The notes beneath the pieces were generated by a model. It saw nothing but the letters and a program-made list of their open reading frames with translations, searched no databases and was not told where the DNA came from. Source: Candidatus Hadersleviella danica (lineage in GTDB: Bacteria > Chloroflexota > Anaerolineae > Promineifilales > Promineifilaceae). Taken from it: a stretch of 64,000 nt of DNA. Each line of letters opens with the position of its first letter. Positions within the stretch are counted from its first letter, which is position 1. The DNA lies in NCBI GenBank assembly GCA_016711405.1, contig JADJSZ010000024.1, positions 1-64,000 on the forward strand, given 5' to 3'. The position numbers and the translations under genes are program-made. Below are positions 8,704 through 17,732 of the stretch, piece after piece.

Positions 8704-10637
8704 ATGGATCCCATTGAAGAAATAAAAAGTCGGCTGGACATCGTGGACATTGTCTCCGAAAGTGGGGTGCAATTGCGCCGTTCGGGGCGGTCTTACACGG
8801 GTTTGTGCCCTTTTCACAGCAACACGCGCACACCCTCCTTTGTGGTCTTTCCCGAGACGCAGGGGTGGCACTGCTTTGGCGCGTGTGCCGAGGGGGGGGA
8901 TGTGTTCAGCTTTGTGATGAAAAAGTACGGCTGGGATTTTCGGGAGGCTCTCGAACAACTGGCCAAGCGAACAGGGGTGCAACTGGAGGAGCGCAAACCA
9001 AGTTTTGGGTCGCAAGATGGGGCGGAGAGCCATCTGCACGATTTGATTGAGGCGGCGGCCGATTATTTCCACCAACTCTTCCTCCATGCCCCCCAAGCGG
9101 AACCAGCGCGGCAATATGTGGCCAAACGCGGCCTGACCGATACGACCATTGGCGAGTTTCAGATTGGCTTTGCGCTCGAGGCGTGGGACGCTTGTCGCAC
9201 CCACTTTATGAACCAAGGGTACAAAGAGCAAGAAATGCTCGATGTCGGTTTGCTGACGGAAAACCCCGAAAATTTCAGGCGGTACGACCGTTTTCGCAAT
9301 CGGCTGATTATCCCCATTCGGGATGGCAACGGCCGTGTTGTCGGCTTTGGGGCGCGCACGCTCGACCCCGATGGCCTGCCCAAATACCTCAACTCCCCCC
9401 AAACCCACCTGTTTGACAAAAGCCACCTGCTTTACGGCTTTGACATGGCCAAACGGCACATTCGCGAAGCGCGGCAGGTGGTGATTGTGGAAGGGTACAT
9501 GGATGTCATTCAGGCGTGGCAGGCGGGTTTTCGCAATGTGGTGGCGCAGATGGGTACGGCTCTGACCGAGGAACAGTTGCACCTGCTCAAGCGGGTGACG
9601 AAGCGGTTTGTCATTGCGCTGGACGCGGATGCGGCGGGGGCCAAGGCGACCTTGCGCGGCCTCGAAGTGGCGCGGCAAACGCTCGACCGCGAGGTGGAGG
9701 TGCTGTTTGACCCACGCGGCCTAACCCGCCATGAGGGGCGGTTACAGGCGGATATTCGCATTGTGACCTTGCCGCCGGGTGATGACCCCGACAGCATTAT
9801 TCGCCGCACCCCTGAGCTGTGGCCGCGCATTTTGGAACGCGCTAAACCTGTGGTGGAGTATGTTGTGGGGGTGCTCACGGCCGACCTCGACCTGAGCGAT
9901 ATTCGCGCCAAAGAGGAGATTGCCAAACAGATTCGGCCGCTGATTGAAGATGTGGCCAGTGTGGTGGAGCGCGACCATTACTGGCAAATGCTCGGCCGTG
10001 TGTTGGGCGTAGATGACAAGCTCTTGCGCCAAATCCCCTCGGCCGAGAGCAGGCGTACCCCACCACCACCCACCCCATCAGCCCAGCAAGCCCCGCCGCC
10101 CAAAACCAAATCGGCTTTGTTGCGCAATAAGCAACAGGCGATGCGCGGCAAGCAGAGCCATTTTTTGACCCATTGCTTGTTTACGCCCGCTTTGCTCGGC
10201 CAAGTCGATGCCTTGCTAGAAGCACATGGGGAGCCACCTGTCGCGGCGCGGGATTTTGCCAATGTGGAGGAGCAGGTGATTTTTGCGGCTCTGCGCCAGC
10301 AACCTGATTTGGTGCAGGGCAATGGCTGGCGCACGCTGGATGGGAGCTTGCACCAGCGTTTGGAGGGGTTGTTGTCTCAGCCACCCACGGCCGAACCGAG
10401 CCAGATTAAGCTGATTGAGGCGTTGGTGCTTTCGGTGTTGGATTGGCGGGCGGAAAAGCTGAAGCAGTTCAACAAAGAATTGGGGCAGTTGCTCAGGAGC
10501 AGAGCGACCCTGAATCTATTACCCAATATGCCCAGCAAAATGCGGCTCTGAGCCAACATATTCGGCGGCTAGATAAGGCGCGGGGGGCACTTTCGGCGAT
10601 GGCCAAGCGGCAGTTGGAGAATCGGCCGAGGCGGTAG
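8704..10637 (+). CDS. dnaG: DNA primase DnaG (frameshifted near C-terminus)
   Basis: Synthesises RNA primers for replication. The N-terminal zinc domain has CPFH and CFGAC ligands (about residues 36-60). The catalytic core reads FRNRLIIPIRD and GARTLDPDGLPKYLNSP, with the Toprim motifs IVEGYMDVIQ and FVIALDADAAGAKAT. The plain frame stops at 10551. One missing base near 10500 restores a helicase-binding tail that ends RQLENRPRR at 10637. No Shine-Dalgarno site is visible before ATG 8704. It diverges from the tRNA-tuf operon. Confidence 0.95.
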
Positions 10638-10745
10638 GGAGCAGGGGAGCAGGGGAGAGGGAGAGGAGCAGGGCGGGGGAGAAGCGGCAACCACCAATCA
10701 CAAATGACCCGTGACAAATGACCAATGACAAATGACAAAATTGGT
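10638..10745. repeat. Composite octamer and heptamer array
   Basis: GGAGCAGG-type octamers followed by degenerate GACAAAT/GACCAAT heptamers. It starts at the dnaG stop codon. Confidence 0.7.
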
Positions 10746-10822
10746 AGTTGACAAACGCCACCTCCCAAATTAAACTTTTGCAATCATTGTAATAATTTAG
10801 AATGGTTAACCAAGGTTGAACG

Positions 10823-11419
10823 ATGGAAGATTATGAAATAGCGGATGAATTTGTGATTGAGGATTTAGAAACCCTCAAAGTGCTGACTGATAATTTGCGG
10901 GTGCGGATTTTGCGGACATTCGGCCGTGAGCCGCGCACGGTGAAAGAGATTGCTGAAAGGCTGGATATGCCCCAAGCCAAGCTCTATTACCATGTCAATA
11001 TGCTCGAGAAGCACGCCATCATTAAGGTGGTGGAGACCCGCATTGTTTCGGGCATCATCGAAAAGCTGTACAGTGTGACGGCCAAATCTTATCGGCCGGG
11101 GGCGGGGCTGTTATCGGCCGTTGCCCCCAGCGATGAGCAATCCCAAATGGAGGCGATGCTTCATAGCGTGATGGAAGCGGCGCGGGAAGATTTGCGCCAC
11201 AGCTTGGCCAAGGGCAGAGCCAGCTTAGACGACCAAGCCTTGCTCGCCCAAAAGGTGCAAATCGCTTACCGCACCCTCTACCTGACCCCCGACGCGCTTG
11301 AGGAGTTCCACAGTGAATTCGAGGAGTTGCTCAAACGCACGGGAAGCAAATCTCGCACCCCTACCCCCGACGAAAAAACCTACAACTTCTTCTATCTTCA
11401 CTTTCCTGATGGGGAATAG
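10823..11419 (+). CDS. ArsR-like winged-helix transcriptional regulator
   Basis: 198 residues. A winged-helix domain at about 14-85 (LKVLTDNLRVRILRTF, VKEIAERLDMPQAKLYYHVNMLEKHAIIK, cut here at its helices) is of the ArsR/HTH_20 type. The remaining 100 residues form a mostly helical domain of the kind that senses or dimerises. No Cys-rich metal site is seen. The MFS transporter starts 126 bases downstream on the same strand, so regulation of that pump is a reasonable guess. The start follows AAGG. Confidence 0.8.
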   Translation: MEDYEIADEFVIEDLETLKVLTDNLRVRILRTFGREPRTVKEIAERLDMPQAKLYYHVNMLEKHAIIKVVETRIVSGIIEKLYSVTAKSYRPGAGLLSAVAPSDEQSQMEAMLHSVMEAAREDLRHSLAKGRASLDDQALLAQKVQIAYRTLYLTPDALEEFHSEFEELLKRTGSKSRTPTPDEKTYNFFYLHFPDGE

Positions 11420-11540
11420 GGGGGGTGTCACTGGTCATTTGTCACTGGTCATTTGTGGCTGATGGCTATTGCTTCTCCTCCGCTCCTCTGCCCCTCTGCT
11501 CCCCCTCCCCTGCACCCCCTCTCTTACTCTCCCCTCCCCT
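11420..11540. repeat. Composite heptamer/octamer array before the MFS gene
   Basis: GTCACTG/GTCATTT heptamers pass into CT-rich octamers (CTCTGCCC type), ending a few bases before ATG 11545. No Shine-Dalgarno sequence is present. Confidence 0.65.
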
Positions 11541-11544
11541 TACC

Positions 11545-12798
11545 ATGAAAACAAAACCCTCCCCCTCCATGTCTTCCTTCTGGCTCCTCTGGAGTGGCCA
11601 AGCGATTTCGTTGTTTGGTAGCCAGTTGGTGCAATTTGCCCTTATTTGGTGGCTGACCCAAAAAACTGGGTCGGGCACCGTCTTATCTACGGCCGTTCTC
11701 GTGGGCATTGTGCCCCAAGTGGTGCTTGGTCCGATTATTGGCGCACTGGTAGACCGTTGGAACCGCCAGCGCATTTTGTTTATGGCCGATACGGCCGTGG
11801 CCTTCGCCTCGCTCTTTCTGGCCGTGCTGTTTGGGCTGGGCATCGCCGAAATATGGCATGTTTTCGCCATTTTGTTTGTGCGGGCGTTGGGCGGCGCCTT
11901 CCACGGCCCCACCATGATGACCAGCACCGCCCTTATGGTTCCCCCTGAGCAATTGACCCGCATTCAGGGGGTGAACCAAACCCTGCAAGCGGGGTTAACC
12001 GTCGTTTCGGCGCCGCTCGGGGCACTCTTGTTGGGCGGGATAGGGGTGATGGGGATGCTTGTTTTGGATGCGGTGACGGCCGTGTTTGCCATCCTGCCCC
12101 TGTTCTTCATCGCCATTCCCCAGCCGCCTAAAGAACCCATCCAAGATAAAAAGCCATCCCTGTGGCGCGAAATTGGGGCAGGAATGCGCTATGTGTGGAT
12201 ACGGCCGGGTCTGCTCGGCCTGATTGGCATGGCCGCCCTGATTAACTTTTTGCTCATGCCCGCCATGTCTCTCGTCCCGCTTCTCGTCCAAACCCATTTC
12301 AACGGTGGGGCGATGCAATACGCCATCCTCGAAAGCATGATTGGCCTTGGCGCTCTGGCGGGCGGGGTGAGCCTTGGCGTGTGGGGGTGGCTTTCGGCGG
12401 CGCATTTACACGGTTTTGGTGGGCATTGGGGGGATTGGCGTGGGGGTGCTGGTGTTAGCCGTTGCTCCCAGCCATCTGTTTATCATGGGCGTGGCGGGCA
12501 TGACTTTTACAGGAGTGATGATGGTTTGGGCGAATGGCTCGCTGGCGGCCATTATGCAAGCCACTGTCGAGCCGAGCTATCAGGGGCGGGTGTTCACCTT
12601 GCTGGGCACATTGGCCACGGGCATGGCTCCCATCGGCCTCATCATTGCTGGCCCTGTGGCCGATTTATGGGGGTGCATTTTTGGCTGGTGACAGGGGGGC
12701 TGATGTGTTTGGGGATGGCGGTCGTGGGCTTCGCCTCCACCCATGTGCGCAATGTGGAACAGGTGGGGGTGGAGGTAGAGACGGCCGTGGCGTTATAA
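11545..12798 (+). CDS. MFS transporter, MFS_3/enterobactin-exporter type (frameshifted)
   Basis: Restored length is about 417 residues with 10-12 membrane helices. The start SSFWLLWSGQAISLFGSQL and the loop motif GALVDRWNRQRIL are typical of macrolide- or drug-type MFS exporters. Two compensating single-base changes, near 12390 and 12670 (both at G-rich runs), restore helices 8-11 (VLVGIGGIGVGVLVLAVAP and EPSYQGRVFTLLGTL); the original frame then resumes to the stop. The substrate is unknown. It lies behind an ArsR-like regulator. Confidence 0.8.
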   Translation: MKTKPSPSMSSFWLLWSGQAISLFGSQLVQFALIWWLTQKTGSGTVLSTAVLVGIVPQVVLGPIIGALVDRWNRQRILFMADTAVAFASLFLAVLFGLGIAEIWHVFAILFVRALGGAFHGPTMMTSTALMVPPEQLTRIQGVNQTLQAGLTVVSAPLGALLLGGIGVMGMLVLDAVTAVFAILPLFFIAIPQPPKEPIQDKKPSLWREIGAGMRYVWIRPGLLGLIGMAALINFLLMPAMSLVPLLVQTHFNGGAMQYAILESMIGLGALAGGVSLGVWGWLSAAHLHGFGGHWGDWRGGAGVSRCSQPSVYHGRGGHDFYRSDDGLGEWLAGGHYASHCRAELSGAGVHLAGHIGHGHGSHRPHHCWPCGRFMGVHFWLVTGGLMCLGMAVVGFASTHVRNVEQVGVEVETAVAL

Positions 12799-12801
12799 TG
12801 G

Positions 12802-12879
12802 GTTACTGGTTATTCGTTATTGGTTATTGGTTGCTGGTGTGGCAAAGTAACGAGTAACCAGTAACGAATAACCAATAAC
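12802..12879. repeat. Opposed heptamer arrays forming a 34-bp stem
   Basis: GGTTATT-type heptamers (12802-12835) face their complement (12846-12879). 29 of 34 positions pair, around a 10-base loop. The right arm ends 7 bases before ATG 12887. Confidence 0.85.
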
Positions 12880-12886
12880 ACCCACT

Positions 12887-13909
12887 ATGAACTTTCATCC
12901 TATCCCCCTTGCCGAGGCTGAGGGCAAGATACTCGGCCATAACATCGCGGGGGCAGACGGCCGTCGCGCCCTCCGCAAAGGGAAACCGCTGACGGCCGCT
13001 GACCTTGCCTTGCTCCACCAACTCGGCCGCGAAATGGTGTATGTGGCCGAAATTGGGGGGGAAGATGTGCTGGAAAACGGGGCGGCCGAGCGCATTGCCA
13101 CGGCCGTGGGGGGAGCCAACCTCACTTTGTCCAAAGCGCTAACGGGGCGGTGCAACCTCCATGCGGCCACGCTGGGCCTTTTGCGCATAGACGAGGAGCG
13201 ACTGGTGCAACTCAACCTGTGCGAGGCGGTGACGCTGGCCACCTTGCCCAACCACAGCGTCGTTCGGCCGCGCCAAATGGCGGCCACGCTCAAAATCATC
13301 GCCTACGCCATTCCCGAAAACGAAGTGCAGGAAGCAGAAACCATCGGCCGTGAAGTTCGGCCGCTCCTCCACGTATCTGCTCTGCCCGCCCGCCGCGTTG
13401 GGCTGATTCTCTCGGGGTCGCCCACGGCCGAGGCGCAAATTGTGGCCAGCTTTAGCAAGGCGCTCGAGATACGCTTGCAAAATTGGGGTTCCAGCCTCGC
13501 CCAAATAGATTTTGTGCCGCTCGAAGACCTGCACGGCGAAATGGCCCTCGCCGAGTTAATTGCCCAACAAATTGCGGCCGGCATCGAACTGATTATTTTG
13601 GCGGGCGAGACGGCCATTATGGACAGATACGACATTGCCCCGCGAGCGGTGGAGCGGGCGGGCGGCCGTATTACCTGTTTTGGTGCGCCTGTTGACCCCG
13701 GCAACCTGCTCATGTTGGCGCGACACGGCCGTGTGCCCATCATCGGTGCGCCGGGGTGCGCCCGTAGCCCCAAGCAAAACATTGTGGATTTAATCATTCC
13801 CCGCTTGCTGGCAGGTGATTATTTGACCAAAATGGATATAGTTAGGCTGGGTCACGGTGGCTTGCTCGAAGATGTGCCCGAACGCGGCCGACCGCGTAAA
13901 CTCAGTTAA
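12887..13909 (+). CDS. Molybdopterin-binding (MoeA/Mog-like) protein
   Basis: 340 residues. It resembles the molybdopterin-binding proteins found near xanthine or CO dehydrogenase genes: an N-terminal part (IPLAEAEGKILGHNIAG), then a MoCF-biosynth-like domain with ARRVGLILSGSPT, ELIILAGETAIMDRYD and a late GAPVDPGNLLMLARHG and GAPGCARSPKQN. Its probable role is handling the molybdenum cofactor or installing it in a hydroxylase. The next gene is a CoxD-like ATPase, which strengthens the link to CO-dehydrogenase-type enzymes, although none is encoded in the window. Confidence 0.75.
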   Translation: MNFHPIPLAEAEGKILGHNIAGADGRRALRKGKPLTAADLALLHQLGREMVYVAEIGGEDVLENGAAERIATAVGGANLTLSKALTGRCNLHAATLGLLRIDEERLVQLNLCEAVTLATLPNHSVVRPRQMAATLKIIAYAIPENEVQEAETIGREVRPLLHVSALPARRVGLILSGSPTAEAQIVASFSKALEIRLQNWGSSLAQIDFVPLEDLHGEMALAELIAQQIAAGIELIILAGETAIMDRYDIAPRAVERAGGRITCFGAPVDPGNLLMLARHGRVPIIGAPGCARSPKQNIVDLIIPRLLAGDYLTKMDIVRLGHGGLLEDVPERGRPRKLS

Positions 13910-13992
13910 GAGTGCTGAGTGCTGAGTGCTCATTCGGGTATAAATGCTGAGTGCGCCATTCACAATTAACGATTCACAATTCACAATTCCCC
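13909..13992. repeat. Heptamer arrays of two units
   Basis: GAGTGCT heptamers start at the stop codon of the preceding gene. After about 20 bases ATTCACA heptamers follow and end about 10 bases before ATG 13998. An in-frame upstream ATG at 13944 would translate the repeats, so it was not chosen. Confidence 0.75.
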
Positions 13993-13997
13993 TCCCC

Positions 13998-14882
13998 ATG
14001 CCTTTCCAAACCATAGACGACCTCCAAGCCGCTTTGCGCCAACAAACTTATATTGCCGATAGGGGATTGGCCACGGCGCTTTTTTTGGCGTTGAAATTGC
14101 AACGGCCGTTGTTTCTCGAAGGGGAACCCGGCGTGGGCAAAACCGAAATCGCCAAAGTTATCACCAATCTGCTCGACACCACCCTGATTCGTCTGCAATG
14201 TTATGAGGGGTTGGATGTGAGCCAAGCGGTGTATGAGTGGAATTACACCCGCCAAATGATGCACATTCGCTATTTGGAATCGCAAAAGGTGCAATTTGAT
14301 GAGGCGGAACTGTTCAGCGAGGCGTTTTTGCTCAAACGGCCGCTCCTGCAAGCCATCGAAGCGAGTGACGACAAGGCCCGCGTCTTGCTGATTGACGAAG
14401 TAGACCGCAGTGACGAGGAATTTGAGGCGTTTTTACTGGAGATTCTGTCTGATTTTCAGGTGACAGTGCCCGAAATCGGCACCATCAAGGCCAAACACCG
14501 CCCTGTGGTCATTCTCACCTCCAACCGCACCCGCGAAGTGCATGATGCGCTCAAGCGGCGATGCCTTTATCATTGGATTGATTACCCCACCTTCCAAAAA
14601 GAGCTGGAAATTGTGCAGGCCAAAGTGCCCACGGCCGCCGACGACCTCGCCCGCCAACTGACAGCTTTCATCCAAGAGTTGCGCGAGGTAGATTTATATA
14701 AAGTGCCCGGCGTGGCCGAAACGATAGATTGGGCCACCGCCCTCGTCGCCCTCAACCAAACAGCCCTCAGCGAAAGCATCGTCCGCGACACACTGGGCGT
14801 GATTCTGAAATACCAAGATGACGTGGACAAAGTGCAAAGCAGTATCTTCCAACAGGTTTACAGCCGCGCCATGAGCAAATAG
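13998..14882 (+). CDS. MoxR/CoxD-family AAA+ ATPase
   Basis: 294 residues. Walker A GEPGVGKT is at 42-49, Walker B VLLIDEVDRSDEEFEAFL at about 132, and a sensor with TSNRTREVHDALKRRC follows. The stretch YEGLDVSQAVYEWNY after Walker A is characteristic of the CoxD branch, chaperones that mature molybdenum hydroxylases such as CO dehydrogenase. It sits 88 bases after the molybdopterin-binding protein, so a two-gene cofactor-maturation unit is likely. Usually a VWA protein (CoxE) accompanies CoxD; none is adjacent. Confidence 0.82.
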   Translation: MPFQTIDDLQAALRQQTYIADRGLATALFLALKLQRPLFLEGEPGVGKTEIAKVITNLLDTTLIRLQCYEGLDVSQAVYEWNYTRQMMHIRYLESQKVQFDEAELFSEAFLLKRPLLQAIEASDDKARVLLIDEVDRSDEEFEAFLLEILSDFQVTVPEIGTIKAKHRPVVILTSNRTREVHDALKRRCLYHWIDYPTFQKELEIVQAKVPTAADDLARQLTAFIQELREVDLYKVPGVAETIDWATALVALNQTALSESIVRDTLGVILKYQDDVDKVQSSIFQQVYSRAMSK

Positions 14883-14944
14883 CTGTAAGCCGTAAGCTGT
14901 AAGCCAATCCGCAATCCGCAATCCGCAATCCCCAATCCCCAATC
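14882..14944. repeat. Heptamer arrays of two units
   Basis: GTAAGCC/GTAAGCT heptamers, then AATCCGC and AATCCCC heptamers, reaching to within 4 bases of ATG 14947. No ribosome-binding site fits between. Confidence 0.8.
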
Positions 14945-14946
14945 CT

Positions 14947-16275
14947 ATGCCTCACCGTGCGCTTCCCCTCACTTTTCGTTTTGATGACACTCACAATTTG
15001 CTGACCTTGGCGCGGGCGGGGGAATCGGCCGCGATTATTGGCCTGAGCGGGGTGGGTAAGTCGAACTTTTTCACCCATGTGGCCAACCCGGCCGTGCAAC
15101 GGCACCATCTGGGAAGCACGGCCGAGAACCTCTTGCTGGTCTGCATCAACTGCCACTACGCGGCCGATTTCACCAGCCGAAGCCTCTACAGCCTCATCTT
15201 AGAGCAGTTAGAGGCCATCCCCCAACTCACGGCCGAGCAACGCCAAGCCGTGCAACAACACCACGAAACCCTGCTCTCCACAGGGGATGATAAGCTCCGG
15301 GCGCAACGCTATTTTAAACTGGCCATCCGCACCATTTTGGCCGATACCCAATTCCAATTGGCCTTCTTCTTCGACCAATTTCAGGATGTGTACCAGCAGG
15401 CGGATTCCCGCTTTTTTGCCCACCTGCGCGGCTTGCGCGATGAGTACAAATACCGGCTCTGTTATTTTATTTTCAGCCGCTATTTGCCCGACACGCTGGA
15501 AGACCCCGACCGCGAGGAGTTTGGCGAGCTATTCCTGAGCCACACCTATGGCTTAAAGCCGTATAACTTAGACGATGCGGCGACTCAGTTGCATCGCTTT
15601 AGTCGCCGCTACCAATTTCCAGCTCCTACTTCTGAGCTAATTGCCCAGATTCATTATCTGACAGGTGGGCACAATGGCATGTTGCGGGCGGTTTACATGG
15701 CTATCGCCCCCCAAGAAGAGCAATTGCCGGCCGAAGTAAATGAAGCGGTGGCCAAATTGCTCACTTACCCGCCTATTGCGGCCGAAGTTCACAAAATTTG
15801 GTACAGCCTGACCTATGCCGAGCAGTTGGTTATTCACCACATTGTGCGCCAGCAAACAACGGGCGAGCCGCTGAATGCGGCCGTGGTTCACCAGATGCAG
15901 TTGAAGGGATTGTTGGCCAACACGGCCAACCCGCCGCTGGTCAACATTCCACTTCTTGCCCATTTGGCCAGCCAGCAAGAGTTTAGCCAAGAGCTTGTTG
16001 CCTTTGACCCGCAAACCCAACGGGTAAGCATCCTCGGCCGTTCGGCTCCCCCCTTCACTCCCATCGAATTGCGAATTTTCCAAATGTTGTATGACCGAGC
16101 AGGGGAGTTGATTAGTAGCCAAGAGATTTGCCAAACTGTGTGGAACGATTTGGGGGCGGATTCGGCTCTCAAGACGAACATCCGCCGGCTCCGCAAAAAA
16201 ATCGAGCCAGACCCCACCACCCCCCGCTTTTTGCTCACCCAACATGGGCTAGGGTATCAGCTGAATTTGGAGTAA
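14947..16275 (+). CDS. NTPase with C-terminal PhoB-like winged helix
   Basis: 442 residues. Walker A GLSGVGKS lies at 32-39 and a hydrophobic strand FFFDQFQDVYQ may be Walker B. The middle is helical, as in STAND/ORC-like ATPases. The last 75 residues (FTPIELRIFQMLYDRAGELIS, NIRRLRKKIEPDPTTPRFLL; shown in parts) match the OmpR/PhoB DNA-binding domain. A regulator that couples ATP hydrolysis to DNA binding is the simplest reading. The target is not evident; it follows the CoxD-like ATPase on the same strand. Confidence 0.72.
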   Translation: MPHRALPLTFRFDDTHNLLTLARAGESAAIIGLSGVGKSNFFTHVANPAVQRHHLGSTAENLLLVCINCHYAADFTSRSLYSLILEQLEAIPQLTAEQRQAVQQHHETLLSTGDDKLRAQRYFKLAIRTILADTQFQLAFFFDQFQDVYQQADSRFFAHLRGLRDEYKYRLCYFIFSRYLPDTLEDPDREEFGELFLSHTYGLKPYNLDDAATQLHRFSRRYQFPAPTSELIAQIHYLTGGHNGMLRAVYMAIAPQEEQLPAEVNEAVAKLLTYPPIAAEVHKIWYSLTYAEQLVIHHIVRQQTTGEPLNAAVVHQMQLKGLLANTANPPLVNIPLLAHLASQQEFSQELVAFDPQTQRVSILGRSAPPFTPIELRIFQMLYDRAGELISSQEICQTVWNDLGADSALKTNIRRLRKKIEPDPTTPRFLLTQHGLGYQLNLE

Positions 16276-16284
16276 ACGGCCGTG

Positions 16285-16357
16285 CTTTTTTTGACTGGGG
16301 ACAAGGGACTGGGGACGATTGGTGACCACCAGTCCCTTGTGTCCCTCGTCCCTATTT
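16285..16357. repeat. Inverted GGGACTG-type arrays
   Basis: GGACAAGGGACTGGGGAC faces ACCAGTCCCTTGTGTCCC across a short loop. ACAAGGGACTGG pairs without error. It lies in the gap after the NTPase gene. Confidence 0.7.
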
Positions 16358-16421
16358 TTAAGCTGGCTTGAACCATGCTGTTTTATCAGTCCGCCAGACG
16401 TGTCCACGCAGGAGTTAGTTC

Positions 16422-17006
16422 ATGCAATTTCCACTTACACTGTCCTTTAAGAAAATCGCCCTGTCCCCCCAAATCACTGTGACCGATGCACAGGGGCAAC
16501 TTTTGTTTTATGTCAAGCAAAAATTGTTCAAACTGAAGGAAGCTGTCACCGTTTTTGCCGATGTGGAACAAACGCAACCGCTCTACACCATTTCGGCCGA
16601 CCGTGTGATAGATTTTTCGGCGCGTTACCAATTCAATGATACGGCGGGCAACCCATTGGGTTCTATCAAGCGCCAAGGCATGAAATCCATCTGGAAATCC
16701 CATTACGAGGTGTATGATGGGGAACAACTTGTGGCCCATATCCAAGAGGAAAATGCGTGGATTAAAGTCCTTGATGGGTTGTTCAACGAAATTCCGATTG
16801 TGGGGCTGTTCACAGGCTATTTGTTCAACCCCACCTACCTCATTACCCGCCCCGATGGCACTCTGATAGTGCGCTTGAAGAAACAACCCGCTTTTTTTGA
16901 GAGCCAATTTACGATTGAGGAGGCGGAGGACATTAACGAAACGGCCGAGCTTCGCACAGTTTTGGCCATTATTATGATGACCCTCCTCGAGCGCACACGC
17001 GGGTAA
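16422..17006 (+). CDS. LURP-one-related / tubby C-like protein
   Basis: 194 residues, beginning after GGAG. The pattern ITVTDAQGQLLFYVKQKLFKL, then a Trp-containing strand series (GMKSIWKSHYEVYDGEQ) and LITRPDGTLIVRLKKQ, fits the LURP-one/tubby C-terminal-like barrel. These small proteins may bind phospholipid or act as membrane-associated scaffolds; the function here is unknown. A terminator follows at 17019. Confidence 0.65.
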   Translation: MQFPLTLSFKKIALSPQITVTDAQGQLLFYVKQKLFKLKEAVTVFADVEQTQPLYTISADRVIDFSARYQFNDTAGNPLGSIKRQGMKSIWKSHYEVYDGEQLVAHIQEENAWIKVLDGLFNEIPIVGLFTGYLFNPTYLITRPDGTLIVRLKKQPAFFESQFTIEEAEDINETAELRTVLAIIMMTLLERTRG

Positions 17007-17018
17007 GTTCAGCCCGTA

Positions 17019-17042
17019 AAAGAACTTTTGTTCTTGTTTTTT
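17019..17042 (+). terminator. Short terminator
   Basis: Stem AAGAAC/GTTCTT with loop TTTT, then GTTTTTT. It is 12 bases after the preceding stop codon. Confidence 0.65.
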
Positions 17043-17062
17043 CGTGTGAATTTTGTTAGAAT
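17034..17062 (+). promoter_or_regulatory. Putative ssb promoter
   Basis: TTGTTT (17034-17039), 17 bases, TAGAAT (17057-17062), about 50 bases before the ssb start. It overlaps the terminator tail. Confidence 0.5.
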
Positions 17063-17115
17063 ACACACTCTTATTCTGGCAATTTCAACCCATTTACCCT
17101 AAAAGGAGGGTCGGT

Positions 17116-17553
17116 ATGTACCAAAAAATTATTATTGTAGGCAACCTAGGCAATGACCCTGAAATGCGCTATCTCCCGAGTGGTATGGCGGTCACTAATT
17201 TCAGTGTGGCCACCAGCCGGCGTTGGAATGATTCGCAAACGGGGCAACCCGCCGAGGAGACGACATGGTTTCGGGTGAGTGTATGGGGCAAGCAGGCGGA
17301 AACCGCCAACCAATACCTCGCCAAAGGGCGCAAAGTGTTGGTCGAAGGGCGGCTCATTCCCGATGGCCAAACGGGTAGCCCGCGCACGTTTACGCGGCGC
17401 GATGGCACCGTGGGGGCTTCGTTTGAGATTCATGCCGAAAGCCTAAAGTTCTTGAGCGGCCGTGATGAAGGTGGCAGTTCTCCCGCTGGTGGTGGTAGCG
17501 AAGCGAGCTACAGCGGTGGTGGACACGCTGAAGAAGAGGATATTCCGTTCTAG
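17116..17553 (+). CDS. ssb: Single-stranded DNA-binding protein
   Basis: 145 residues from ATG 17116, preceded by AAAAGGAGGG. The OB fold carries GNLGNDPEMRYLPSGMAVTN, WFRVSVWGKQAE and KGRKVLVEGRL. The disordered Gly/Ser-rich tail ends in EEEDIPF, the standard C-terminal peptide that recruits replication and repair proteins. It binds ssDNA during replication, repair and recombination. Terminated at 17678. Confidence 0.97.
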   Translation: MYQKIIIVGNLGNDPEMRYLPSGMAVTNFSVATSRRWNDSQTGQPAEETTWFRVSVWGKQAETANQYLAKGRKVLVEGRLIPDGQTGSPRTFTRRDGTVGASFEIHAESLKFLSGRDEGGSSPAGGGSEASYSGGGHAEEEDIPF

Positions 17554-17677
17554 ATTTTCTTAGCAAAGCGGTAACAGGCTCTTAAACGGCCGTTAACACC
17601 CCTCCCCTATTCTATAACCAGACAAACAAGGGTTAGTGCAGGTCTCACCACCGTCACTTTCGTCTTCTCCTCTTCCC

Positions 17678-17708
17678 AGCCAAGGCCAAAAAGCCTTGGC
17701 TCTTTTTT
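17678..17708 (+). terminator. ssb terminator
   Basis: Stem AGCCAAGGC/GCCTTGGCT with an A-rich 6-base loop, followed by CTTTTTT. Confidence 0.85.
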
Positions 17709-17732
17709 GCCTAGGGATGGCGATTTAAGAAT

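Noticed and set aside
8644..9678. Long minus-strand open frame opposite dnaG
   Set aside because: Shadow frame; dnaG on the plus strand carries complete zinc and Toprim motifs.
12390..12670. Programmed frameshifting in the MFS gene
   Set aside because: Two compensating shifts without slippery heptamer or stimulatory structure; the same pattern in many genes points to sequence error.
13944..13997. Longer N-terminus for the CoxD-like ATPase
   Set aside because: The extra residues are translated heptamer repeats and are not part of the family. The same reasoning was applied at 25737, 54324, 56894, 59541 and 59582.
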